64,000 nucleotides of DNA, from the NCBI GenBank assembly GCA_001600695.1, contig BCKQ01000004.1, forward strand, positions 868,001-932,000, read 5' to 3'. Of the stretch, positions 1 to 9,687 are shown piece by piece. The notes beneath the pieces are model-generated. The model was not told the origin of the DNA, searched no databases, and was given only the letters and a program-made list of their open reading frames with translations. This DNA is from Ascoidea asiatica (taxonomy: Eukaryota; Ascomycota; Saccharomycetes; Ascoideales; Ascoideaceae). Made by a program: the position numbers and the translations under genes. Position 1 is the stretch's first letter. Each line of letters starts with the position of its first letter.

Positions 1-1917
1 TTCATCACTATCAACACACCAATCTGTTTCCCAATGTTTTTCTTCTGCCACGTGTTTGTCCATATAATGTTTGAAATACCAAAAAAATTCACTTTTACCA
101 CTTCTTTTAGTATCTAATATATCAAATGTCACACCACATTCAGAAACAGGACAATCACAATACCAACTGAATAAACCTTTTTTTTTAATATTTCTTTTAT
201 CACCATTTCTATCAATAGATAAATTAATTGGAAATTTAACTTTTTCATTATATTTATCAATACCATGATTATATCTAATATGATTTCCATATATTCCATA
301 ATCTAAACTGATTTCCTCTGTATATTGAATCTTTTCTCCATTATCTGTTTTCTGAGTAAGTACTTCTGGATTTTTTGATGTTCCATTTGTATATTCATTT
401 CCTTTTTTTGATTCGAAAATCCAATTTTCTCCAGTACAATAACGACACAATCTTGCAACAGAATATACTATTTTTCCATTTCCATTTTCATCTAATATTT
501 TTTTGAATTCTATTTTTCTGATTAATGCTCTATAACGAGATTCTTTATGATTCTCTCCAGTTTTATGATAAATAGTAACAGTTTCACCATTGTTGATATT
601 CTTTTTATCTTCTTCACTCAGTTCATTTTGAATATCATCGGTTATTTTAACAACTGAACTTTCTTTGGCTATATTTTCATATTTCTTGAAAAATGAATTT
701 TCTTCCCTCAGATTTTTGAATGCTTCCTTCAGATAATTAAAGTCCATATCGTAATAATCCTTTTTTGGAGAATCATAATTCAGATATGGTAATTCAGCTC
801 TCTTGACTTTAACACCTCTAATTTTTCTTAGCCATTTGGTTCTTTTTTCTTGATCACTTGTTAATTTTAATGAGTTGAATAAAATATTTATACTTTGGAA
901 ATCATCTACATTATCAATATTCTCTTTTGCATTTGATGAATTTGAAATTGGTTCTGATTGATTGGTCGCTAAAGATTGAGATGGTGAAGATTGAGATGGT
1001 GATGGTTTACTTTTCTTTGTTTCAACAGTTGCAATCAATTCTTTATTTTGATTATCTGAGTCATCTTCTCTTTTTCTTTTCTTATTTTTGGTAATATTAT
1101 TGATATTATTGATATTACTGATATGATTTGCATTATTGATATTGATAATGACATTAGCATTGTTATTGTTATTGCTATTTTCATAAGTTTGAGTATTGAA
1201 GTTGGGTAAAAGAGAAGTTTGAGCGGGATCGGCTAGAGTTAAGTTGGAGTAATTTTGAGATTCTGTTTCAGAGAGTGGACTGATAAAGCTCCAGTCAAAC
1301 ATACTGGTATTTTTATCATTTTGATCTAAATAATAATTGAAATAATCATCTGAATGGTTATCTAAAGTTGTATTTAAAGGACTATCTAAATTACTTTGAT
1401 TAGTTTGATTTGAGGAATTATCATCTGAAGTTGTACTTAAATTATTGAACTCATCATTGTGATTTTGATTTGAATTATTGATCACAGCAGAAAATTTATG
1501 GTTATCGTTCTGGATGGAGATTGCATATTGGTTAATATTAGTGGGTGAATTATCTTTTGAAAGATAAGTTGGATTCATATATTTAGTAGTATCTTCATTA
1601 TTATTTAAAAGTTCAGCTGAGTGTGTCTTTTTACTGTCAACTATATCTTGATTTAAATTATTAATGGAATTATTACTTGAATCTTGAATTGAATTTTGAT
1701 TTTGATTAGAAACGTTTTCTTGAATAGAATTAGTATCTAAATTGTTATCTAAAGTAATAATATAATTATTATTTAGATCAAAAACAGACTCTTGATTAAA
1801 ATTATTATATGAAGAAGTATTTAAGTTCACAGTTGGAGCATTCATATAAGTAGGATATTGAAAATCTAACTCATTAAGTTCTTCCTCAGGATTATCATCT
1901 GAATCATCCCAAGTCAT
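1..1917 (-). CDS. Putative transcription regulator, Rua1-like C-terminal zinc domain (3' end outside window)
   Basis: Reading the minus strand from the ATG at 1917, the frame stays open for 639 codons to the window edge, so the gene is partial. Residues 1 to about 300 are low-complexity and rich in Asn, Ser, Asp and Gln, typical of a fungal activation region. A basic patch (KNKKRKRE type) follows near residue 280, then an SPSQS repeat. The last 220 residues look folded: a Trp/basic segment, then LCRYC, YNHGIDKYNEKVKFP, and WYCDCPVSECG with FKHYMDKH at the end. This spacing of Cys pairs, an HGI motif and a late His-x4-His resembles the zinc-coordinating C-terminal domain of Rua1-type fungal regulators (DUF4451); that match is from memory. 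DNA binding and a nuclear role are inferred. CTG codons are present but not at positions I can judge. No target is known. Confidence 0.62.
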   Translation of the reverse strand, partial: MTWDDSDDNPEEELNELDFQYPTYMNAPTVNLNTSSYNNFNQESVFDLNNNYIITLDNNLDTNSIQENVSNQNQNSIQDSSNNSINNLNQDIVDSKKTHSAELLNNNEDTTKYMNPTYLSKDNSPTNINQYAISIQNDNHKFSAVINNSNQNHNDEFNNLSTTSDDNSSNQTNQSNLDSPLNTTLDNHSDDYFNYYLDQNDKNTSMFDWSFISPLSETESQNYSNLTLADPAQTSLLPNFNTQTYENSNNNNNANVIININNANHISNINNINNITKNKKRKREDDSDNQNKELIATVETKKSKPSPSQSSPSQSLATNQSEPISNSSNAKENIDNVDDFQSINILFNSLKLTSDQEKRTKWLRKIRGVKVKRAELPYLNYDSPKKDYYDMDFNYLKEAFKNLREENSFFKKYENIAKESSVVKITDDIQNELSEEDKKNINNGETVTIYHKTGENHKESRYRALIRKIEFKKILDENGNGKIVYSVARLCRYCTGENWIFESKKGNEYTNGTSKNPEVLTQKTDNGEKIQYTEEISLDYGIYGNHIRYNHGIDKYNEKVKFPINLSIDRNGDKRNIKKKGLFSWYCDCPVSECGVTFDILDTKRSGKSEFFWYFKHYMDKHVAEEKHWETDWCVDSDE

Positions 1918-3711
1918 TGTTAAAAAGTAATTTAGATTTGCCTATACTAGTTATTATGAATGTTGATTGTTGTCTTCGGTTTTTTGAGATTTAATATTTA
2001 TTTGAATATAAATATTATGTGAATGGTATAATTGAAATAAGTGATGAAATCAATTAGTTGAATTATACTATTAAAAACTGAGAATTAAAATAAAAGAGAA
2101 AAAAAAGAATAATTAAAAATAATGAGATTTAATGTCTTTTTTATAGCATTTTCTTTAATGAAGATATATAAATCTTTAGCAATATTCATTAGGTAGATTT
2201 GATACGATTAATTAAATTATAATTGATAAAATTAAAACATAGTAACAATAGATTTAAAAAATGAGATTGCTTTTATCTGTTTAAAGATATATAAAATAAA
2301 ATAATCGTTTTCATTTTTATAGTAGTTAATAATGATAATAGTTTTTGTTACTTGGTGTTTTGTTTACATATTCAAATTTGACTGATTACGAATGATGATA
2401 AAATTACATTTTTAAATACTTAGTGGATGAAAAAAAAACATTTTTTCTTCATAATTTATCAAGATGAAAGAATTGTCTAGAGACTCGAAAAACAAAAACA
2501 AAGAAAATCGAAAACATGATTTTAAGTTCAAGTTTAGGTTCGAGTCGAAGCTTAAATTCTATTGTCTTTTGTTAAGGACCACATTTAAGGATTATATTTA
2601 AGGATGTCAAGCCAAACCTAAATCCGCTCGCGGAAAAATCAGTGAGTTTTGTCTTGATTTTCCAATGAGTTTCCATAATCCGAATGACGGATGCTAATCT
2701 TAGTCAGGATTACTTAATTCAGACAATCAGAACTCAGAAAACCATTCACTAATATTTGGCTAAAATTTTCAATGGAGTGGATTAAAAACTTATAAAAAAA
2801 TTAAAAAAAAAAGGATTTTTAAGCTGTTGATAATGAAATCCAAAAGACAGCTCTTTTGAGACCATTTTTGTCAATTGATTTAGACCTAATAAAAAATGGA
2901 TATCATATCAGTTTCAGCTCAGAAAGTACAGTTAAAAAAGCTTGGAAGTCTGCCCAAAAACAATAAGTGACTAAGGCAATAGATCCAAAAAAAAGGTGAT
3001 TATATCAAAGGAGGCAAGAAGAATATCAGACAAAAGAGATATTTAGCAGAAGTGATTGAAGTAAAATCTGTTGCAGTTTGAGAATTGCACAAAGCGACGC
3101 CAGAAAGAAGGATCTCCTTAACAGACGCTGGAACAATCAACTTCTGCAGGACCGAGCCTTACAATCCGGCTTATTGTTCTGGTTTTAACCCAATTGAGAC
3201 AGGGGTCTACTAAAGGGTTGATTGTTCAACAAAACAATAAAATCGAAATGGTTTTTATTTACTTTCTTTTCTTTGATATTTCTATTTTAATTTTATATTT
3301 ATCAAGAACAATATGCCTTTTGATGTTTGTATCACGAGTAATCTTAGCAACAATAATCATTCAAATATAATCATCCTATAAATTTGTATTAAATTTTATT
3401 GTAATTCGAAGCAATCTCATTTAAAATGGAAAATATATAATATATAATATACAATGGAAGATATGAAATATAAAATACAAAATATAAAATATAAAATGTT
3501 AAATATACAATAGCTAGCTTCTAGGATGTTGACTACTGAATTCCCTCTATTTAGAAATAATATATAAGAATAATTTTTTTCTTATTTGAAGATTCTTTTC
3601 ATATTCTCATTTCTAATTTAATTCTTTTACTTTTTTGCTAGTAAATATTATTGCTAATAAATTTCTATCTACTATAATAATACTAATCAAATCTAAGAAA
3701 GTAACTTCAAA
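1918..3711. other. Gene-poor intergenic region, 1.8 kb
   Basis: This lies between the divergent regulator and the GATA-finger gene. No reading frame longer than a few dozen codons looks coding. 1918-2480 and 3240-3700 are AT-rich. About 2480-3240 has a more mixed base composition with recognisable words but many stops in all frames, which could be decayed coding or transposon sequence. A short inverted repeat in it is listed separately. The long shared upstream region fits two regulated transcription-factor genes, but that is inference. Confidence 0.5.
3131..3227. repeat. Short element bounded by an 11-bp inverted repeat
   Basis: GAACAATCAAC at 3131-3141 is matched by its exact reverse complement at 3217-3227, 75 bp apart. 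The interior is richer in G and C than its surroundings. The ends could be those of a small MITE-like element or a solo-LTR fragment, but I see no clear target-site duplication and no coding capacity. Confidence 0.35.
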
Positions 3712-4524
3712 ATGTCAGTTTCTGAAGAATCAAATCAACTTAATTCTATTGTTTCTATCGCTGATGTTGGACATTTAACTTCAACTTCAATCAATACAGT
3801 TGTTCAACCAGTTCCTATTGTTTCTACCGCTGATATTGAAAATTCAACTTCAAATTCAATCAACACAGTTATTCAACCTGAAATTATTATTTCTATGGCT
3901 GATACAGAAAATTCAACTTCAAATTCTATCAACACAGTTATCCAACCTGAAATTATTCTTCCTTGTGATATAAAAAAACAAATGAATCTATCAAGTATCA
4001 TTAATGAACAAGATAGAAATATTGGATATATAGATGATTATAATTTATATACCCTGCAAGAAGTAAAAGAAGAAGACTCAAAAGAAGAATCAAAAGAAGA
4101 ATCAAAAGAAGAATCAAAAGAAGAATCAAAAGAAGGAGTAGAAGCAGTGGAAAAATTAAAAGAAAAGGAAATCAAAATTGTAAAAGCAAACTGCTTTCTT
4201 TGTGGAACAAACCTATCACCTCAACTTAGAAGTGGTCCAAAGGGAATAATTGAAACCCCTTTATGCAATGCTTGTGGGTTATTCTACAATAAGCTGGTAA
4301 AGAACTATGATAAGCAAAGAGCTTCTATAGTAGTTTTTATTCTAAAAGAACAAAAAAAAATTTCAGAATCAAAGCATGAAGAGTATAAACTTGTAAGAAA
4401 ATTATATTCTAAAGAAGAGCTTAATTTTTTTTTTAGTGAATTGGTCAATGATTTTCCAAAATCTTCCAAAGAAGTTCTGGTTTCTGAATTACGCCAAATA
4501 ATGAAATCTTTAGATTCAAATTGA
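3712..4524 (+). CDS. GATA-type zinc-finger protein
   Basis: 270 codons. One GATA-type finger: Cys161, Cys164, Cys185 and Cys188 (C-X2-C-X20-C-X2-C) ending in the diagnostic LCNACGLFYNKL, followed by a basic tail. The 20-residue loop is longer than the 17 or 18 residues of most fungal GATA factors. The first 90 residues contain three imperfect copies of a roughly 23-residue unit (ADxxxxTSxSINTVxQPxxI), and residues about 120-142 are a tandem KEES repeat. The C-terminus is charged and helical in appearance. By family knowledge it should bind GATA-core DNA in the nucleus; the regulon cannot be told. The start is the first ATG of the frame, preceded by an A-rich leader. It is not a clear orthologue of any of the well-known nitrogen GATA factors. 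Confidence 0.8.
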   Translation: MSVSEESNQLNSIVSIADVGHLTSTSINTVVQPVPIVSTADIENSTSNSINTVIQPEIIISMADTENSTSNSINTVIQPEIILPCDIKKQMNLSSIINEQDRNIGYIDDYNLYTLQEVKEEDSKEESKEESKEESKEESKEGVEAVEKLKEKEIKIVKANCFLCGTNLSPQLRSGPKGIIETPLCNACGLFYNKLVKNYDKQRASIVVFILKEQKKISESKHEEYKLVRKLYSKEELNFFFSELVNDFPKSSKEVLVSELRQIMKSLDSN

Positions 4525-5152
4525 TATTTTAATTTCAAAAATTAACAAACAATTTATTGAAAGTATTTTCTTTAAGATATTATAAATTTTTTTTTATTTT
4601 TTTATTTGTCTTTTTCTATTTCTGTTTTCCTTTTAATATTTTTCATTGTATACCAGTGTAATTTTCAATAAACGCCATTAATCTTAATTGCAAAACCTAA
4701 TTGTAGCAGCCATAGAGACCACAAGAATAGCCCACTTTACATTTGAAATGCTTTGACAGTGCAATATTATACAACATTGGAAGAATGAAATAGAAACAAT
4801 GAGTATTTTGAATTTGACGACAAATTGTCAAAGAAATCGAAGAAATTCAAAAGGTCAAAGATGTAAATTCAAAAGGAATATAAGTAAACCACGTGTTTTG
4901 TTTAATCCGACTATACTTGATCTAATATATTACCTTTTTTGGTCATTTTGATTCTTTGGTAAGCATATAGTAAAATAAATACTAAATAATCAAAATTTTA
5001 CTAAATGCCATTTCTTATTTGTTTTTAAAGATAAAAATTTAATAAATTTTGTAATTTTTAAAGCTGTGAAATAATTGAATTTGAAATAATCAAAAGGAAT
5101 TATCTATAATCATTTGATTTCTTTATTACAATCCTTATAAATAATAATAGAA
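4525..5152. other. Intergenic region upstream of RPB12
   Basis: AT-rich with no credible frame. It holds a CACGTG E-box at 4890-4895, about 260 bp upstream of the RPB12 start, which is a plausible Cbf1-type or general regulatory site. Confidence 0.45.
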
Positions 5153-5377
5153 ATGAGTAATAGAGAAGGATTTATTCCAGATAAAGAAGGGGATCATCTT
5201 GCAGATGCAGCAGCTGGTTTATCAAGTGGTAAAACTTTTGGTATAAAATATGTTTGTGCAGCATGTTCAACATCTTTTACTTTAGGTAAAGGTGCAACAG
5301 TTATTTGTAAAAGTTGTGGTCATAGAATTTTATATAAAGCAAGAACAAGAAGAATGGTTCAATTTGAAGCACGTTAA
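5153..5377 (+). CDS. RPB12: RNA polymerase I/II/III shared subunit Rpb12 (ABC10-alpha)
   Basis: 74 codons, close to the usual 70 residues. The zinc-binding core is unmistakable: YVCAACS, then CKSCGHRILYKARTRRMVQFEAR at the C-terminus, giving a C-X2-C...C-X2-C site and the near-invariant RILYK-RTRR-QFEAR tail. Rpb12 is a small zinc subunit shared by all three nuclear RNA polymerases that helps hold the Rpb3/Rpb10/Rpb11 platform together. The N-terminal 35 residues are variable, as is normal. It is a single uninterrupted exon, starting at the first ATG of the frame. Confidence 0.96.
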   Translation: MSNREGFIPDKEGDHLADAAAGLSSGKTFGIKYVCAACSTSFTLGKGATVICKSCGHRILYKARTRRMVQFEAR

Positions 5378-6056
5378 GAAGTTATTCAAGTTAAATCTAA
5401 ACAAAAGTGTTGAGAATTTTTTAATGGATTAAAAATAAGTTTTGAGAAATATATTAATTAGTTTTAAAATATGTTATTTTTTTTTTTAAAAAAAAGTTTT
5501 TTTGTATAATAAATAATTGTAATGAAAATATAAATGAAATTAGAAACAAGAAGATAAGTTGTAGAAGTAAAATATTAGGATTTACTTATTCATATTTAAC
5601 TATTAATTTTTAATTCAAAATCATATAAATATTTATATATTTATAATTATATACATAATATTATATATTTATATATTTATATATTTATATATATATAATT
5701 TTTTTTTCTTTTAAAAGTGAAAAGATAGAAATTTAAATAAGATAAAATAAAATAGAGAGTAAACTAAGATAAAGATAGAGGTAGATTAGAGTATAATTAA
5801 ATAAGATTAAATAAATTAAAATAATATAATATATTGCAATATATATAATATTAAATTATATTGCACTATTTAATATTACTATTTAATATTATTAACTGCA
5901 AAAAAAAGGTAAAATTTTTAAAAAAAAATAAAATAATTATAATTAATTATTTAATTAAATAAATAGGTAAATAAATAAATAAATAAGTAAGTAAGTAAAT
6001 AGATAGATAAATAAATAGTTAAGTAATTAAAATAATTAAATAATTGATTAATTAAA
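5378..6056. other. Low-complexity AT-rich spacer between RPB12 and BMH 3' ends
   Basis: Convergent-gene spacer of almost pure A and T, with several TATATA stretches (about 5635-5695) and AAATAAAT tracts near 5950-6015 just past the BMH stop. It probably supplies both poly(A)/termination signals. No gene seen. Confidence 0.6.
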
Positions 6057-6860
6057 TTATTCATTTTCAGGAGCAGGTTGTTTTTCATCAGATACAACTG
6101 GAGCAGGAGCAGGAGCAGCAGGAGCTGGAGCTTCATCTTGACCAGTTTCAGACATATCAGAAGTCCATAAAGTTAAATTATCACGTAATAATTGCATAAT
6201 AAGAGTTGAATCTTTATAAGATTCTTCAGATAAAGTATCAAGTTCAGCAATTGCATCATCAAAAGCTTGTTTTGCTAAATGACAAGCACGATCAGGAGCA
6301 TTTAAAATTTCATAATAAAATACAGAAAAATTTAAAGCTAAACCTAAACGAATTGGATGAGTTGGAGGTAATTCAGTTACAGCAACATCAGAAGCAGATT
6401 TATAAGCATCTAAAGATAAATCAGCAGCTTCTTTACGTTTTTCAGAAATTGCAAATTCAGCTAAATAACGATGATAATCACCTTTCATTTTATAATAAAA
6501 AACTTTTGATTCACCAGTTTGAGCAGAAGGAATTAAATGTTTTGTTAAAACAGATAAAATATCATCACAAATTTTAGCTAATTCAGTTTCAATTTTTGAA
6601 CGATAATCTCTAATTAAATAAACTTGAGCATCATTACCTTTTGATTCTTCTTTCTGTTCAATTGAAGAAACAATTCTCCAAGAAGCACGACGAGCACCAA
6701 TAACATTTTTATAAGCAACAGATAATAAATTACGTTCTTCAACAGATAATTCTTGACCAGAAGATGCAACAGTTTTCATATTTTCAACCATTTCTTCATA
6801 ACGTTCAGCTTGTTCAGCTAATTTTGCAAGATAGACTGAATCTTCACGAGAGAGAGGCAT
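6057..6860 (-). CDS. BMH1: 14-3-3 protein (Bmh)
   Basis: 267 codons. The whole sequence is a standard 14-3-3: [23 protein letters not shown] at the start, [28 protein letters not shown], then [15 protein letters not shown], and [11 protein letters not shown] with [12 protein letters not shown] near the C-terminus. The phosphopeptide-binding Lys/Arg/Arg/Tyr set is visible ([19 protein letters not shown]). The tail is Ala/Pro-rich and acidic, as in fungal Bmh proteins, instead of poly-Gln. It is a dimeric adaptor binding phosphoserine/threonine motifs in signalling, Ras/MAPK and cell-cycle proteins. Base use is unusually constrained compared with its neighbours (many GAA, GCA, TCT codons), fitting high expression. 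It could equally be called BMH2; only one copy is in this window. Confidence 0.96.
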   Translation of the reverse strand: MPLSREDSVYLAKLAEQAERYEEMVENMKTVASSGQELSVEERNLLSVAYKNVIGARRASWRIVSSIEQKEESKGNDAQVYLIRDYRSKIETELAKICDDILSVLTKHLIPSAQTGESKVFYYKMKGDYHRYLAEFAISEKRKEAADLSLDAYKSASDVAVTELPPTHPIRLGLALNFSVFYYEILNAPDRACHLAKQAFDDAIAELDTLSEESYKDSTLIMQLLRDNLTLWTSDMSETGQDEAPAPAAPAPAPVVSDEKQPAPENE

Positions 6861-6950
6861 TTTGATATTTTCTATAAAAAAAAATTATGTTAGTATTTGT
6901 ATAATCCAATATATAGTGCGATTGTTATTTGATTTAATCTTCAGTTACAT

Positions 6951-6957
<7 letters not shown>

Positions 6958-6992
<35 letters not shown>
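6958..6992. repeat. (AT)n microsatellite
   Basis: About 17 uninterrupted TA dinucleotides, 100 bp upstream of the BMH start codon. Confidence 0.95.
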
Positions 6993-6996
<4 letters not shown>

Positions 6997-7891
6997 TGTA
7001 TCAATATGATATATATACGTATATAGATAGATAGATAGAGATATATGTCATAGAATAAGTAGATGAAAATAAATCAATTGAATAATATAGCAACCATTTA
7101 GAACTAATTAAACGCTGAATTATTTATCAATCAATTGAATCATTAAAGAAATATGAAATGATTAATTTTAAATTGAATATGAAATGGTACATATAAAATG
7201 TAATGGATATAAGATATAATAAAAAGATAAAAAAATTTTTACTTACATTATGATATAATATATTATATAATATTATTTGAAAATATTTTTAAAAATTAAA
7301 GATAATTAATCTATTAATTGAATTGAATATAATATTTGAATATATTTGAATATATTTGAATATATAATTTAATATGATTTAAATATATTATTTATTTTAT
7401 TATAGGGATATTGAAGATAATGGATATTAATATTATTATAATATATTAAATTTTATTATATTGATATATTGAATTGATATATTGATATAATGAAATATAG
7501 AAATAAAATATAATTGAAATAAAATATAATTTAAATTGAAATTAAAATTGAAATTGAAATTAAAATTGATATAATAGATATAATAGATATAAATATAATA
7601 GAAATAGATATATAGAAATATTAAATATATTAATATATTAAAATAAATAAATAATGAAGATTGATTCAAAGAAATAGTTTTTAAAGTGCAGTGTTGAATT
7701 GAACAACAAACAAAACAAATGGTGAAAAAAAAGGTCAGAGAAATGTGAGAGGAAAAGAAGTGGCAGAAAAAGCAGTGGAAATGAAAGTGAAAGTGGAAAG
7801 TGAAAGTGAGCGAGGGAGAGAGAGTGTGGGAGAGGGAGTGAGAGAGTGGGAGTGGCACTGGCACTGGAGCCAGAACTGGTTACTGGGAATG

Positions 7892-7946
7892 GTGCTCCAG
7901 AGCAAGCGGAGCACTCTTGCAGGGAATGGCAACCCCAGCTCTGGGG
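7892..7946. repeat. Two adjacent perfect hairpins
   Basis: GTGCTCC (7892-7898) pairs perfectly with GGAGCAC (7908-7914) around a 9-nt loop. Then CCCCAG (7933-7938) pairs with CTGGGG (7941-7946) around CT. They lie in the GC-rich island upstream of BMH. Confidence 0.6.
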
Positions 7947-8174
7947 AATGGCCAGTGCTACGCGGTGCGGTGTCCACTTGGTGTGAGCTGTGATACTAGC
8001 AGCCGGTGCGCGGATGTTTTGTGGCTAGCTGGGAGCGGATATATTGAGTGTGTTATTTGAATGTTATGTTAACTACGGATGAAAATATGGTATGGAATTT
8101 GGCACCATGGATTGAAGATTGAAGATTGCTGAAGTGAGACAGAAAAGGGCTAAGGTGGATGAGATCATCATGTG

Positions 8175-8229
8175 CAGCGCGGTCAGGTGCACCGGGCAGT
8201 GGCGAGTACTGCTGGCAGTACCCGCGCTG
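8175..8229. ncRNA. Candidate structured element: nested palindromes (speculative)
   Basis: CAGCGCGG (8175-8182) is the exact reverse complement of CCGCGCTG (8222-8229). Enclosed are GGTGCACC, a self-complementary octamer at 8186-8193, and GTACTGC/GCAGTAC (8206-8212 and 8215-8221) with a 2-nt loop, whose last base abuts the closing stem. This can fold as a compact stem with an inner coaxial hairpin in DNA or RNA, on either strand. No family is recognised, and transcription is not shown. Confidence 0.3.
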
Positions 8230-9687
8230 TGAATGTTAACATCTGAAGATACATTTTAAAGTACTGTCCATTTCAAAATACATTTTTAGATGATTACTGT
8301 AAGGCTTTTGCCTTAGCTTGAATAGTTCATGGAACATTCTGGCACTTCAGTGGTAAGTGTGTTAAATTTTGATAAAATTTGTTAAAAATATCACATTTCT
8401 ACACTTGAACTTGAGAATGAGGCAAGTACGCTCTATTTACGGAATGTGTATGGCTAGTGAGTAAGCTTTAAGTTGCCACGTATTACTATATATAGGAACT
8501 TTACTTGTTTATCTTTCAGGAGTGTGGAAAGTGCGTATCGTGACGCACGCAGAGACTCCTTGCGTCTGCACAAATATTTGCCACCCGTTTTGAACAAGGA
8601 TAGTGTGCCCTGTTCAACTGCAATTTAATCCTATGACTTGAACATCGGATTGGTGCAATCTCAGTTTTTACTCGCACGACTTCAGAGAAACAGATTGGTG
8701 TGTTTAGTGTAAGCTGTAACTGTAGCTGTTTACTCAAAGTTAAAATCACTTCTCTGGCAATTATGAGACTGCCCTGAATCAGTTCCCTGTCAGTCCTAAA
8801 TTAGATAGGGAAACGTCCTGTTTTTGGTCTTAAATTCTCAAAATATAAAACAAAGCTATTATTATGAGTAAGATTATCAGTTATTAATGTTATGTAAAAA
8901 TTGATAAGTTCTGATCTTTAAGACATTCAGTTTCTTTCAAGGAATAGATTTTCAATAATTTTTTTTTTGATCAGACGACTTTTTTCACATAATTGTATTT
9001 ATTCTTCAATACTTTTTTTACTATTTTTGTAGAAATTGACTTCATTTCTTTGTCAAAAAAAAAATCAAAACAATCAAAAGAAATTAAGAGAAAACAAAAA
9101 AAATTTAGTCCGGGGCTTTGCTTAGTAACATTCATTATCCGTCCTTTTTCACCGTACTCGAGTAAAATAAATAAATGAATAAATAAAAAAGTAAATAAGT
9201 AAATAATATCTCACACCAACAACTCCAGTTTTACAGCGCTATCACTGAAATAACCAATTTACTAAGAAGTTAATAATAAATTCACAATTTACCAATAATC
9301 ACAACTTTCCTTTTCCCCTTGAATTTATCTTTTTCCCAGACTAGCCGAGTCACATGCTTATGACCAATCACCTGATCTCTTTGTTGTATATCACGTGTTT
9401 TGAATTTACACTTTTCTTAGTTCTGGTTCTCTGTTCGAATCTCACTTCTTTTACTTTTTATAACTTATTTTATTTCTTTAATTTTAATTCGCCATTACAT
9501 CCACTGTTCTGGTTTCCATTGTTTTAATTACCGGTTTTTGCTTTAATTATTAAATATATCAAATATATTGAATATTAAACAATTGATTATCAAATAAATA
9601 TAAATCGAATATTACTCAATATCCAATAACAACTTATCTCTTTACAAATATTGAAAAATTATCACTTTTATATACTGATAAACAATA

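Larger units (their letters stand above)
6861..9687. other. 2.8 kb divergent intergenic region with a GC-rich island
   Basis: It separates BMH (minus) from LSM4 (plus). 6861-7700 is very AT-rich. About 7730-8860 is an abrupt GC-richer block with no convincing codon pattern; the short frames in it are not supported. It is full of small perfect palindromes and stem-forming pairs (listed separately), plus three GGGAATGG words at 7884-7950. 8860-9687 returns to AT-rich DNA with an E-box at 9392-9397. Candidates for the island are BMH promoter sequence, a structured noncoding RNA, or decayed insert. I did not recognise snRNA, U3, RNase P, SRP or 5S signatures in it. Confidence 0.5.

Noticed and set aside
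3712..4538. Minus-strand frame across the end of the GATA gene (4305-4538)
   Set aside because: Shadow of the plus-strand gene, with no independent codon pattern.
5630..5700. TATATA-rich array as a possible centromere or origin
   Set aside because: AT arrays are common in this window, and no CDEI-CDEIII-like or other diagnostic arrangement is visible.
7735..7993. Overlapping frames on both strands in the BMH-LSM4 island
   Set aside because: They are translations of GAGAGTG and CACTGG repeats with no domain; both strands being open is typical of stop-poor GC-rich DNA.
8577..8585. TTTGCCACC, the reverse of the proteasome element GGTGGCAAA (also at 60402-60410)
   Set aside because: Neither copy is near RPT3 or another proteasome gene, and the RPT3 upstream region lacks it, so chance is likelier.
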